Position numbers and translations under genes: made by a program. Shown one piece after another: positions 14,020 through 22,153 of a stretch of 64,000 bases of DNA (the first letter of the stretch is position 1; each line of letters starts with the position of its first letter). The stretch comes from JBGAKG01 sp044224495. GTDB lineage: Bacteria > Myxococcota_A > Polyangia > Polyangiales > Polyangiaceae. The stretch spans positions 21,937-85,936 of the forward strand of contig JBGAKG010000035.1 in the NCBI GenBank assembly GCA_044224495.1. Reading direction: 5' to 3'. The notes beneath the pieces were generated by a model, which saw only the letters and a list, made by a program, of their open reading frames with translations, was not told the origin of the DNA and made no database searches.

Positions 14020-16698
14020 TCAGGCCGACACCATGCGCACCGGATCCTGACCGCCGAGCGCATAACCACCGAGCACGTTGCGTACGCGCGCGGAGCCGAG
14101 CATTCGCCGCAGACGCATGATGGCGACGTAGAGTCGCTTGTCGTCGCGAAGTGGGTGGTAGTCCGCGATGCCCCACACGCGCGCGACCAGCGCCTCCTTC
14201 TCGAGCTCGCCGCCCGCCTCGACGATCGCGCGGAGGATCTTGGCGTGGAGAGCGTGCGATGGCGTCTTCAGCTTCCTGCCATCGGGCAACCACACGTGAC
14301 CGGCGCCGAGGTGGAGACCCCAGCTCGCGCGGTCGGCTGCCCCGAGCGAGCGCACCTTGCCGGCCCAACGACACGCCGCGAGCACCTTGGCATCCACCCG
14401 GTCCACCGCTCGCCCTTCTCCGAGCAGCGCGCGCGCGCGGCGCGCGGCCGACGGCGCGGCGTTCGGCGCCCCGGCGATCCGCTCGAGGACGGCAATCGGC
14501 GGTTCGGGAGCGAGCAGCGCCCGTGCCAGCTCGGCTTCGAGTTGGAAGCGCGTCGAGCCGACGGCAGCTCCCCATCGATGGAGCTCGTCCGCGACCGCCG
14601 ACGCCGCCCGGTCCTTCCCCGCGACGAAGAGCACGTCGAACAGAAGGCGCTTCGCTTCGTGCGCATACACGACGTAGCCGTGCTCCTCCGCGGCGGCCGT
14701 CGCACCACGAAGCAACCGCTCCGCCCCCGCGAGGTCTCCCTCGACGAAGGCCACGGTCGCCCGCGCGAACGACTCGAACACGTGGGCGTCGATCGGCTCC
14801 GCCTTCGGAGCACCGAGCGGCTCGCCCGAGCTGCCCTCGCGCACTGCCTGCATGAGCCGGAGCGCTGCGACGAAGCGCGATTGCGCATCGTGCACCGTCG
14901 GAACGCTGAGAGGCAGCGGCTTCCCCGCGATCCACGCGATCACGGCGCCGAGGACACCGAGCCACCCCGCCTGCACGCGATGCCCGCGTCGCTCGGCGTC
15001 GGCCGCACACTCCTCGGCGAGTGCGAGCGCCCCCGCGAGGTCACCCTCGACTGCGAGGATCCGCGCCTCCGTCGCGCGGCACTCGCAGCGCACCGTCGCC
15101 GAGCGAGCGGCAGCCGGGCGAAGCGCGGCAACGATGCGCTTGGCGGCGGGGAGATCGCCGTGCTCCGCTTCGAGCTGCGCCAGGAGAGCGAGCGAGACCT
15201 GGTTCCCCCATGGTTGGGCTCCGCTCAGCTTTCCGCGGAGCTGGCGGCGGAGCAGTGCCATCACCTGCGCCAGGCGCCCCGCGGAGGCGTAGACGTCGGT
15301 CCGCGCAATCTCGACCTGACGGCGAGCGAACGGAGACAGGTCGGGCTCGACGCTCGAGAGCTCGTCGGCGACGCGGATCGCTTCCCCGTACGAACCGCGC
15401 GTCGCGTGGATGCGCGCCAGCTGCGCCCGCGCGCGCGGATCATCGCGCCGGGACTCGAGGAGCGCCCACGCGGCATCGATGTCGCCCATGAAGTAGAGCG
15501 TTCGACCCAGGAGGTAGTCGACTTCGAGCGAGCGCGGCTCCGCGTCGAGGATGGCCTTCGCCTCGGCGAGACGACTCGCTCGAATCAGCGCCTCGGCGTA
15601 GCGCACGCGGGCTGCCTGCGTCGTGGGGCGGGGATCCTCGAGCACCTCCGCCAGCACCTGGCCGCCGAGTCGCACGGCCAGGCGGAGGCGCGGCTCCGCG
15701 AGCTCTGCCTCCGAGCGGCCGAGCAGCAGCGGCGCGAGTCGCTCGCCCAAGCCAGCCTCGACGATGCCATCCAGGTGCCGGTCCAGCGTCGCTACCGCCG
15801 CGGGAACGTCGTCGGCCTCCAAAGCGAACCGGATCGCCTCCAACGCCGCCGGCGCGTCTTCGGTGGAACCCGCGGAGTCTCCGAGGCGCTTCGCGAGGCT
15901 TCGGTTCGGTCGCGCCGGCGCACGCGCATCCCGCCGCGCGTCGTGCAAGCGCAACCCCTCGGGGGTCTTCACGATGTCGGGGTGGCGCGGCACGGGTCGA
16001 CCCGCGAGCGTGCGGGCGGTCTCCGGCGCGATGCAGAGGTTCAAGGCCGAGAGCAACTCGAGCAGCGGCTCGGCGCGCTTCGAGAGCGCGTCCACCACCT
16101 CCGCAGCGTCCGACGTTCCACCGTTCGCGAGCGCGCGGAGGAGAAGGAGCGGAGAACCGTCCGCGAGAGCGACGAAGCGCCTCCGGTCGCTCGCGGAGCG
16201 GCGCGGCGCAGCGGCACGGGCCAGGCGCCCGAGCGCACGAGCGTCGAGGTCTTCGAGAACCACGGACGAAGACGCGAGGCGATCGGGAGCTCTCATGCGC
16301 CCCACGAGCACCCAGCGTGCTCGACGCGAGCGGCGACACGCCCGCGCCAACGAGCGCGCGTCCGCAGGCTCCAGGAAGTGAACGTCGTCCACCACCGTCA
16401 CCGCGCGATGCGATTCGAGCGCGTCCATCACCGCGGCACGCAAGGCAGCCGTCGAGTCGTCCGCGGGAACCAGGAGCTCGCTCGTGGCGATCGCGCGGGC
16501 GAGCGCGAGCCAGATGGCGCGCTCGTCGTCGCCCGGTCGTGCACCGACCCAGATGGCTCGGCGCCGTGCGAGCGCGTGCTTCACCAGCGAGGTCTTGCCG
16601 ATCCCGCCTCGTCCGAGGACGAGCGTGACGGGCTCGTCGCGCAGCAGCGCTCGGAGGCGCGCTGTCTCACGCACCCGACCGACGAAGATCCGACCCAT
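14020..16698 (-). CDS. STAND-type ATPase regulator with C-terminal winged helix
   Basis: The 892-residue protein begins IFVGRVRETARLRALL, the entry of an AAA_16-type NTPase. Walker A is GRGGIGKT at 29-36, Walker B is VTVVDDVHFL near 106-115, and a sensor strand (RARWVLVGR) follows. Residues about 300-780 are Ala/Arg/Leu-rich helical repeats of TPR style (ALLESRRDDPRARAQLARIHATRGSYGEAIRVADEL). The last 80 residues form an OmpR/SARP-like winged helix (LHAKILRAIVEAGGELEKEALVARVWG, DDKRLYVAIMRLRRMLG, VRNVLGGYALGG). A C-terminal winged helix is the reverse of the usual SARP order. It probably senses a ligand through the repeats and activates transcription. TAGCTT lies 8 nt upstream of the ATG; a GTG six codons earlier is also possible. 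Confidence 0.85.
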   Translation of the reverse strand: MGRIFVGRVRETARLRALLRDEPVTLVLGRGGIGKTSLVKHALARRRAIWVGARPGDDERAIWLALARAIATSELLVPADDSTAALRAAVMDALESHRAVTVVDDVHFLEPADARSLARACRRSRRARWVLVGRMRAPDRLASSSVVLEDLDARALGRLARAAAPRRSASDRRRFVALADGSPLLLLRALANGGTSDAAEVVDALSKRAEPLLELLSALNLCIAPETARTLAGRPVPRHPDIVKTPEGLRLHDARRDARAPARPNRSLAKRLGDSAGSTEDAPAALEAIRFALEADDVPAAVATLDRHLDGIVEAGLGERLAPLLLGRSEAELAEPRLRLAVRLGGQVLAEVLEDPRPTTQAARVRYAEALIRASRLAEAKAILDAEPRSLEVDYLLGRTLYFMGDIDAAWALLESRRDDPRARAQLARIHATRGSYGEAIRVADELSSVEPDLSPFARRQVEIARTDVYASAGRLAQVMALLRRQLRGKLSGAQPWGNQVSLALLAQLEAEHGDLPAAKRIVAALRPAAARSATVRCECRATEARILAVEGDLAGALALAEECAADAERRGHRVQAGWLGVLGAVIAWIAGKPLPLSVPTVHDAQSRFVAALRLMQAVREGSSGEPLGAPKAEPIDAHVFESFARATVAFVEGDLAGAERLLRGATAAAEEHGYVVYAHEAKRLLFDVLFVAGKDRAASAVADELHRWGAAVGSTRFQLEAELARALLAPEPPIAVLERIAGAPNAAPSAARRARALLGEGRAVDRVDAKVLAACRWAGKVRSLGAADRASWGLHLGAGHVWLPDGRKLKTPSHALHAKILRAIVEAGGELEKEALVARVWGIADYHPLRDDKRLYVAIMRLRRMLGSARVRNVLGGYALGGQDPVRMVSA

Positions 16699-16722
16699 CG
16701 CCGCGGAAGCTAGCACGCGCGG

Positions 16723-17166
16723 TCACTGGAGCTGGAGCGCTCCCGTGGTCCGACCCACGACCTTGGCCGTCCCGTCGTCGGTCGTGAGGGAGCCAAACGA
16801 CATCTGGCGCGTGCTGGACGCGTAGATGGCGGCACCGTGTGCGCGGAAGGTTCCGAGCGTCGGGAACGTCAGAACGAGCGACACGTCCGTCGGATCGCGA
16901 CCCGTGACGCTCCCGGTCACCGTCCCGACCTCGCCGATCTTCGAGGTCGGCTGCTTCGTCGTGGCCGTTCCCGAGATTCCACCACCGGATGCGACCGAGA
17001 GCGTCGTCGTCGTGAAGACGCTCTTCGACGGGTCATCGTGTTGCACGACGAGATCGCCGATGTAGGTCCCGCTCGGCGGACCCTCGAGGGACGTCGTGGA
17101 CTCCGAGCTGCACGCCGAGGTCGCGCCGAGCGCGAGGAGGAACGCACCGAGGATGCCGATTCGCAT
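16723..17166 (-). CDS. beta-rich lipoprotein
   Basis: The 147-residue protein has a lipoprotein signal (GAFLLALGATSACSSES). The mature body is a Ser/Thr/Gly-rich beta domain: PPSGTYIGDLVVQHDD, KSVFTTTTLSVASGGGISGTATTK, GEVGTVTGSVTGRDPTDVSLVLTFPTLGTF and RQMSFGSLTTDDGTAKVVG. Small beta-sandwich or lipocalin-like barrels of this kind decorate the outer membrane of myxobacteria (inference). The ATG at 17166 is chosen for the signal; the frame is open 30 codons further upstream. It lies 24 bp from the regulator start and may be upstream in the same transcript. No named family. Confidence 0.7.
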   Translation of the reverse strand: MRIGILGAFLLALGATSACSSESTTSLEGPPSGTYIGDLVVQHDDPSKSVFTTTTLSVASGGGISGTATTKQPTSKIGEVGTVTGSVTGRDPTDVSLVLTFPTLGTFRAHGAAIYASSTRQMSFGSLTTDDGTAKVVGRTTGALQLQ

Positions 17167-17280
17167 GCTCACGTCAGTACTTCCGCGATCGACCCACGGC
17201 ACGTGGCCGCATCTAACATCGTCTAACACCGCTCGGTTCCACCGTGTCCGGCCCACGCGCGCGATCTAGCTTGGGGAAGC

Positions 17281-18666
17281 GTGACCGCGTCGAATCCAGC
17301 GGCGACCGACCGCATCGGCTCCGTGATTGGAGGCAAGTACCGCGTCGACTCGGTGCTCGGGCAAGGCGGCATGGCCACGGTCTACGGCGTCGTGCACGTC
17401 CGCAACGCGGCACGCCTCGCGATCAAGGTCCTCCACCCGAGCGTGGCCATGGATCGCGACGTCCGCACGCGGTTCCTGCGTGAGGGCTATGCCGCGAACT
17501 CGGTCGGGCACCCGGGCGCCGTCATGGTCGTGGACGACGCCGAGACCGACGACGGAAGCGTGTTCATCGTGATGGAGCGGCTCGAAGGGCAGAGCCTCGA
17601 CGCGCTCGAAGGGCGCGTGCGCGTCGACGAGGCGGTCGCGATCGGCGACGGGCTGCTCGACGTTCTGGCCGCCGCCCACGCCAGAGGGATCCTGCACCGC
17701 GACATCAAGCCAGCGAACGTCTTCGTCACGCGCACGGGCGTGGTGAAGGTCCTCGACTTCGGCATCGCGCGCGTCCGCGACGCCTACACGTCCGGCTCCG
17801 GCGCCACGACGGATACGAGCGTCGTCTTCGGGACCCCCGCCTTCATGTCGCCCGAGCAAGCGCGCGGCGAGACCATCGACGCGCGGAGCGATCTCTGGGC
17901 GGTCGGCGCCACGCTCTACACGCTGGTCTCGGGCCGGCTCGTCCACGAAGCTCCGACGCCGGTCGCGATCCTGCTCAAGACCGCTTCGGTGGCGGCGCCG
18001 CCGCTCGCGAGTGTCGCTCCCCACGTACCGCGTTCGCTCGCCCAGGTCGTCGATCGCGCACTCTCGCTCTCGGCGCGGGAGCGCTACGCGAGCGCCGCCG
18101 ACATGCAGCGAGCCCTGCGCGAGGCCTTTCGCGAGGCGTTCGGCGGTGCCCCGACCGCGGAGCTCCTTCGCTCCGCCGCGCGTCCGATGCTCCACGTCGT
18201 CGCGAGCCACGCCCCCGCGACGGACGCGACGACCCGCCCGCGGGAGCGGGCTCCGGCGCTGCAGCCCCAGACGCAGCTCGTGAGCAGCACGGTTCCCCAA
18301 CCGGGAGCGAGCCGTCTTCGTCTCCCGTTCGCGCTCGGGATGGCGTCGATCGTCGTCGCGGGCGCCTTCGTCTTCCTCGCGAGCACGAAGGTGCGGATGT
18401 CGCCGGCCACCCCGGGCGAGCCCCCGCGCGCGTCGGCATCGGTCGGCGCGTCGGCCCCGATGCCGAGCTCCGCCACGGCCGCGCCGGCGGCGACGGCTGC
18501 GCCGACCGGCGCCGGCAGCCAGTCGTCCCAACTTGGGACACCGACGATGGCGGTCTCCGCGCTTCCCCTCCACGGGAGCCCGGCCCCCAAGAAGCGCCGC
18601 TGCGATCCCGGCTACGTCGTCGACGACGCCGGCCACCACGTCTACCTGCCCGAGTGCTTGGAATGA
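17281..18666 (+). CDS. transmembrane Ser/Thr protein kinase (PknB-type)
   Basis: The 461-residue kinase has IGGKYRVDSVLGQGGMATVYG (about 16-36), the Lys in LAIKVLHP, the complete catalytic loop LHRDIKPANVFV near 139-150, LDFGIARVRD and the activation-segment end FGTPAFMSPEQARG. The kinase domain ends near 285. A basic Pro/Thr linker leads to one transmembrane helix (LGMASIVVAGAFVFLAS, about 350-366). A Pro/Ala/Ser-rich external stalk follows, with a small terminal Cys pair (KKRRCDPGYVVDDAGHHVYLPECLE). The GTG start carries TAGCTT 8 nt upstream. It heads a three-gene operon with a PEGA-like membrane protein and a Cys-rich lipoprotein. The external Cys loop may be the signal sensor. Confidence 0.94.
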   Translation: MTASNPAATDRIGSVIGGKYRVDSVLGQGGMATVYGVVHVRNAARLAIKVLHPSVAMDRDVRTRFLREGYAANSVGHPGAVMVVDDAETDDGSVFIVMERLEGQSLDALEGRVRVDEAVAIGDGLLDVLAAAHARGILHRDIKPANVFVTRTGVVKVLDFGIARVRDAYTSGSGATTDTSVVFGTPAFMSPEQARGETIDARSDLWAVGATLYTLVSGRLVHEAPTPVAILLKTASVAAPPLASVAPHVPRSLAQVVDRALSLSARERYASAADMQRALREAFREAFGGAPTAELLRSAARPMLHVVASHAPATDATTRPRERAPALQPQTQLVSSTVPQPGASRLRLPFALGMASIVVAGAFVFLASTKVRMSPATPGEPPRASASVGASAPMPSSATAAPAATAAPTGAGSQSSQLGTPTMAVSALPLHGSPAPKKRRCDPGYVVDDAGHHVYLPECLE

Positions 18667-18679
18667 AGGAAGGCGCCCC

Positions 18680-19507
18680 ATGAGGCTCTGGAACGCATCG
18701 CGCGTGGTCCTCGCGGTGGTGACGCTCGTCACCTTCGCCCACGCGCACACGCGCGACGAGTGCGTCGACGCGTCGACGCGGGCGCAGCACCTCCGGGACG
18801 AGCAAGCGCTCACGAGCGCTCGCAAGGAGCTCCTCGTCTGCGCCGATGCGAGCTGCCCGGCCGTCGTGCGACGCGACTGCAGCGGGTGGCTGGACGAGGT
18901 GGAACGCGACCTCCCGAGCCTGGCCATCACCCTCGAGAGCGCGTCCGGGACGCCTCCACCGCACGCCAGGGTGCTCATCGACGGCGCGCCCATCGCCGAC
19001 GGAGTTCAGAGCGTCCCCGTCGACCCGGGGGCCCACGTCGTGCGCGTCGAGGCCGACGGTCACGCGGCGGTCGAGGTCGCCGTGACCGCCGCGCGCGGGG
19101 CGAAGGACCTCCCCGTTCGGGTTCGGCTCGTGCCGACGCCCGAGGTCGCCCGGATGCCTCGCGCTCCGGCGTCCGTCGCACGGAGCTCGCCGCTCGTTCC
19201 CCTCGGATGGGCGGTCGCGGGCGTGGGAGCGGCGAGCCTCGTGCTCGGCGCGGTCTTCGGAGGTCTCGCGCTCGACAGCAAGTCGGCGGCCGCTTGCGAT
19301 GCCAGTCTTGCCTGCGATCCCGAGCTTCTCGCGCGCGCGCGTGCTCAGGCGCTCGTGTCCACGGTGGGGTTCGTCGCCGCCGTGGCGCTCGGAGCCACTG
19401 GGATCGTCCTCTGGGTCGTCGGCCGGCGGGCGGAGCGAGCAGGAGCGCAGATCGCGTTCGCGCCCGCGCTCGACGGCGCGTCGCTCTCCGTCACGGGGCG
19501 CTTCTGA
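18680..19507 (+). CDS. PEGA-like membrane protein, kinase operon partner
   Basis: The 275-residue protein starts with a signal peptide (VVLAVVTLVTFAHAHT). A Cys-containing helical region comes next (LLVCADASCPAVVRRDCSGW), then a PEGA-like beta domain (ARVLIDGAPIADGVQSVPVDPGAHVVRVEADGHA), where surface-exposed receptors in this phylum often have such repeats. Two transmembrane helices close the protein (LGWAVAGVGAASLVLGAVFGGLAL and VSTVGFVAAVALGATGIVLWVV), with a small Cys loop between them. It lies 13 bp after the kinase gene and 1 bp before the lipoprotein gene. Kinase plus PEGA-partner layout is recurrent in Myxococcota (family knowledge); it may be the receptor or a substrate. Confidence 0.78.
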   Translation: MRLWNASRVVLAVVTLVTFAHAHTRDECVDASTRAQHLRDEQALTSARKELLVCADASCPAVVRRDCSGWLDEVERDLPSLAITLESASGTPPPHARVLIDGAPIADGVQSVPVDPGAHVVRVEADGHAAVEVAVTAARGAKDLPVRVRLVPTPEVARMPRAPASVARSSPLVPLGWAVAGVGAASLVLGAVFGGLALDSKSAAACDASLACDPELLARARAQALVSTVGFVAAVALGATGIVLWVVGRRAERAGAQIAFAPALDGASLSVTGRF

Positions 19508-19508
19508 G

Positions 19509-20195
19509 ATGAAGCGCGCCCTCGTCTTCCTCGCGCCGGTCCTCCTCGCGCTCGCCGCGTGCAACGTGATTCTCGGGCTCGACGAGCTCCACGACCGAGC
19601 GCCCGCGCTCGACGCCAGCGGCGACGGGACCGTGCCCGCGGACGGAGCAACGGACGCGGCGGAAGACGCGACGAGTCCTCCCGACGCGATGGGGGGCGAC
19701 GCCGACGCCACGGCCGACGCGAAGCCGGACGCCGCCGACGCCACCGGGCCGACGACGTGCACCGCCTACTGCGCGCTGATGCTCCAGAAGTGCACGGGGA
19801 GCGCCGCGCAGTACGTCGACGGCCCGACCTGCCTCGCGATCTGCGACGCGTTCCCCGAGGCCGGCGCGACCGCGTTCTCCTGTCGCGCCACCCAGGCCGC
19901 GGCGATCGGGGCGAACCCGAGCGTCGAGTGCTCCAAGGCGGGCCCGTACTCCTTCGGCGCCTGCGGCACCGAGCGGGCGGCGTTCTGCGAGCTCTTCTTC
20001 TGGACGTGCGCGACGAACGGCTACAGCGCGACCTGCCCCGAGTTCGACAACCTCGCGGACCCCACGCCCGGTGCGTTCGTGCTCGACGGAGGCACCGCGC
20101 GCGACTGCCGCGAGACGAACCTCGAGCAAGCGTTCGCGGCGGTCGTCGGCGCATGCAACCGCGCCGGAGCCGCGCCGACCGCGGCGTGCCCGTGA
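19509..20195 (+). CDS. Cys-rich lipoprotein with Asp/Ala linker
   Basis: The 228-residue lipoprotein (LALAACNVILGLDEL) carries an Asp/Ala/Gly linker from about 35 to 80. A globular C-terminal domain with at least ten cysteines follows (CTAYCALMLQKCTG, CLAICDAFPEAGA, CSKAGPYSFGACGTERAAFCELFFWTC, CPEFDN, CRETNLEQ, CNRAG, ACP). The NVILGLDE sequence after the lipid Cys and this Cys pattern are familiar from polyangial genomes as an expanded, unnamed family. Even Cys spacing suggests disulphide pairing in the periplasm or at the surface. It starts 1 bp after the PEGA-like gene, so it belongs to the kinase operon. Function unknown. Confidence 0.78.
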   Translation: MKRALVFLAPVLLALAACNVILGLDELHDRAPALDASGDGTVPADGATDAAEDATSPPDAMGGDADATADAKPDAADATGPTTCTAYCALMLQKCTGSAAQYVDGPTCLAICDAFPEAGATAFSCRATQAAAIGANPSVECSKAGPYSFGACGTERAAFCELFFWTCATNGYSATCPEFDNLADPTPGAFVLDGGTARDCRETNLEQAFAAVVGACNRAGAAPTAACP

Positions 20196-20205
20196 CGCGA
20201 AGCGC

Positions 20206-20763
20206 TCACGGGCGCCACTCTTCTCCCGTCTCGCAGCTCACGTGCACGAGCTTCACCCCGCTCGGTGAGAGGTCCATCACGCCGAACACGATCGGGAGCT
20301 GGAACCGCTTCGGTCCGATCGAGCCCGGGTTGAACGTGGCGATGCCGCGATCCCGCCCCACGAACGGGACGTGCGAGTGCCCGCACACCACGAGGTCGGC
20401 GGACTCCTTCTCGGCCATCGCCCGCACTTCCTTCCGGAGCTTGGGGCCGTAGACGGCGATGTGGGTCAAGAGCAGCGGGAGGACGAAGCCGTCGCCCTCG
20501 ATCCGGAGCGCAATCGCGTCGGGCAACGCCGACGCGCCATCGATGTTCCCCCGCACCGCCGTGAGCGGCGCCACGGCCTCGAGCGCGTCCAGCACCTTCG
20601 GGTCCCCCACGTCCCCCGCGTGAAGCAAGTGATCGGGCGCGCGCTCGCGCAAGAGTCGCAGCGCCTCGGGGTGAGGCTTGGAGTGCGTGTCCGCGACGAC
20701 GCCAATCCGCACCGCCCCGCGCGGGATGGTCACGGTCTTGCGAGCGAGCTTCGGCGCTGCCAT
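20206..20763 (-). CDS. YfcE/MJ0936-type metallophosphoesterase
   Basis: The 185-residue protein has the compact calcineurin-like fold of the YfcE family. The motifs are GVVADTHSKPHPEAL (metal ligands Asp/His), LLHAGDVGD, VRGNIDG (the D-N-x-D/N-type bridging motif), VCGHSHVPF and ATFNPGSIG. Such Mn/Ni-dependent enzymes cleave phosphodiesters, and cellular substrates are mostly unknown. The N-terminal extension of about 18 residues is short and basic. TACTGT lies 7 nt before the ATG. It is divergent from the MBL-fold gene with only 20 bp between starts, so the promoters overlap. The 3' end is 10 bp from the kinase operon's last gene. Confidence 0.9.
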   Translation of the reverse strand: MAAPKLARKTVTIPRGAVRIGVVADTHSKPHPEALRLLRERAPDHLLHAGDVGDPKVLDALEAVAPLTAVRGNIDGASALPDAIALRIEGDGFVLPLLLTHIAVYGPKLRKEVRAMAEKESADLVVCGHSHVPFVGRDRGIATFNPGSIGPKRFQLPIVFGVMDLSPSGVKLVHVSCETGEEWRP

Positions 20764-20783
20764 GGGGAGGACAGTAACGTAAG

Positions 20784-21731
20784 ATGCGCTCCGTGACCCG
20801 CCACGCCCGCATCACGATCGACTCCGACGTCGCCCCCCGCTTCACCGCCTGCTACCTGCGGCTGGCCGGCGACGAGTGCGCCTTCATCGAGGCTCACACC
20901 GCGCACGCGCTCCCGCGGCTCCTCGCCGCGCTCGCCGCGAACGGCAAGAAGCCCGAGGACGTGCGCTGGGTCGTCGTCACCCACGCCCACCTCGACCACG
21001 CGGCGGGCGCCGCGGCCCTGCTCGGGGCTTGCCCGAACGCGACGCTCCTCGCGCACCCGCGCACGGCGAAGCACATGGTCGATCCGTCCAAGCTCGTCGC
21101 GGGCGCGACCGAGGTCTACGGCGAAGCGCGCTTCCGCGAGCTGTACGGCACGATCGCGCCGATCCCGGCGGCGCGCGTGCGCGCTCTGGCCGACGGCGAG
21201 TCCTTCGAGCTCGGGGGCGCGAAGCTCACGGTCTGGCACACGTCGGGGCACGCGTTCCATCACTTCGTCGTCGACGATCCGGCCGCGGAGACCGTGTACA
21301 CGGGCGACACGTTCGGCCTCGTCTACCCCGCGCTCCAGACGAAGGGGCGCTTCGCGCTCCCGTCGACGAGCCCGACCGGCTTCCACGCTGCCGAGGCACG
21401 CGCGAGCCTGAAGAAGGTCCTGTCGCTCGGGGAGCGATTCGTGTGCCCCACCCACTACGACGCGTGGGAGGACGGCGCCGAGATCGCGCGGCAGGTGGAG
21501 AGCTTCGTCGATCAGGCGGAGGGCTGGGTCGAGGAAGGCTCCCGAACGGAGCTCGACGCGAGCGCGCTCGAGGCACGCTTCGCGGAGGCGTGGCGGAGCG
21601 CGATTGCCGCGGCCGCCCCGCACTTCGGAGAAGCCGAGTGGAAGCTCCTCGCGCTGGACGTCGAGCTCAACGCGCAGGGCCTCGCCTTCGCCGCCGATTC
21701 GCGGCGCAAGGAGCGCGCGCGCGGCGCCTGA
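20784..21731 (+). CDS. MBL-fold metallo-hydrolase
   Basis: The 315-residue protein has the metallo-beta-lactamase signature VTHAHLDHAAGAAAL (THxHxDH near 69-75). Further ligands lie in WHTSGHAFHHFVVDD and TGDTFGLVYP, and the C-terminal CPTHYDAWED supplies the last His. This matches the glyoxalase-II-like or general hydrolase group rather than lactamases. The extra C-terminal helical domain (about 230-315) could decide the substrate. It is cytosolic, with no signal peptide. It shares a 20-bp divergent promoter region with the phosphoesterase gene. Its stop codon abuts the convergent OsmC-like gene. Confidence 0.87.
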   Translation: MRSVTRHARITIDSDVAPRFTACYLRLAGDECAFIEAHTAHALPRLLAALAANGKKPEDVRWVVVTHAHLDHAAGAAALLGACPNATLLAHPRTAKHMVDPSKLVAGATEVYGEARFRELYGTIAPIPAARVRALADGESFELGGAKLTVWHTSGHAFHHFVVDDPAAETVYTGDTFGLVYPALQTKGRFALPSTSPTGFHAAEARASLKKVLSLGERFVCPTHYDAWEDGAEIARQVESFVDQAEGWVEEGSRTELDASALEARFAEAWRSAIAAAAPHFGEAEWKLLALDVELNAQGLAFAADSRRKERARGA

Positions 21732-22121
21732 TCAGCCGGCGCGCACGACGAGCTCGGGCTGCGCCGCGATCGTCTTCTTGACCTTGCACCCCTCGGCGGC
21801 GCGGAGGACGGCCGGCTTGTACTTCTCGGGGAAGTCCGTCGGGAACTTCACCGTCAGCTCGATCCGACGCGGGAGCTTGGTCTCGGGGTCGAGGTCGTTG
21901 CGCTGCGTGATCGCGAACCCGTCCGTGGCGAGACCGCGCGCCTGGCAGAAGCCCAGGACGTAGATCCCGGCGCACGTCGCGAGCGACGCGAGGAACAGAT
22001 CGAACGGCGCCGGCGCCGAATCCTCTCCGCCGAGCTCGCGCGGCTGGTCGGTGACGATGGCATGCGCGCCGAAAGCGGCGGCGACGCGCTTGCCGCCCGG
22101 AAACGAGACCTGGATGTCCAT
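21732..22121 (-). CDS. OsmC/Ohr-family protein
   Basis: The 129-residue protein starts MDIQVSFPGGKRVAAAFG and shows the OsmC pattern: IVTDQPRELGGEDSAPAPFDLFLASLATCAGIYVLGFCQARGL. It has the first catalytic-type Cys in LATCAG and the second in GFCQAR, here only 8-9 residues apart. A beta region follows (PRRIELTVKFPTDFPEKY), then a C-terminal helix with EGCKVKKTI, where a third Cys is the usual C-terminal position for OsmC-type thiol sites. These proteins reduce organic hydroperoxides or bind related ligands. It is shorter than Ohr (about 140) but complete. It lies 32 bp downstream of the EAL gene. Longer in-frame extensions upstream are rejected. Confidence 0.87.
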   Translation of the reverse strand: MDIQVSFPGGKRVAAAFGAHAIVTDQPRELGGEDSAPAPFDLFLASLATCAGIYVLGFCQARGLATDGFAITQRNDLDPETKLPRRIELTVKFPTDFPEKYKPAVLRAAEGCKVKKTIAAQPELVVRAG

Positions 22122-22153
22122 ACCCGTGAGAGCCGACGGCGGGGCGAAAGGGT

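Noticed and set aside
14155..16713. 852-codon plus-strand frame
   Set aside because: Antisense of the STAND regulator, whose Walker and winged-helix motifs are unambiguous.
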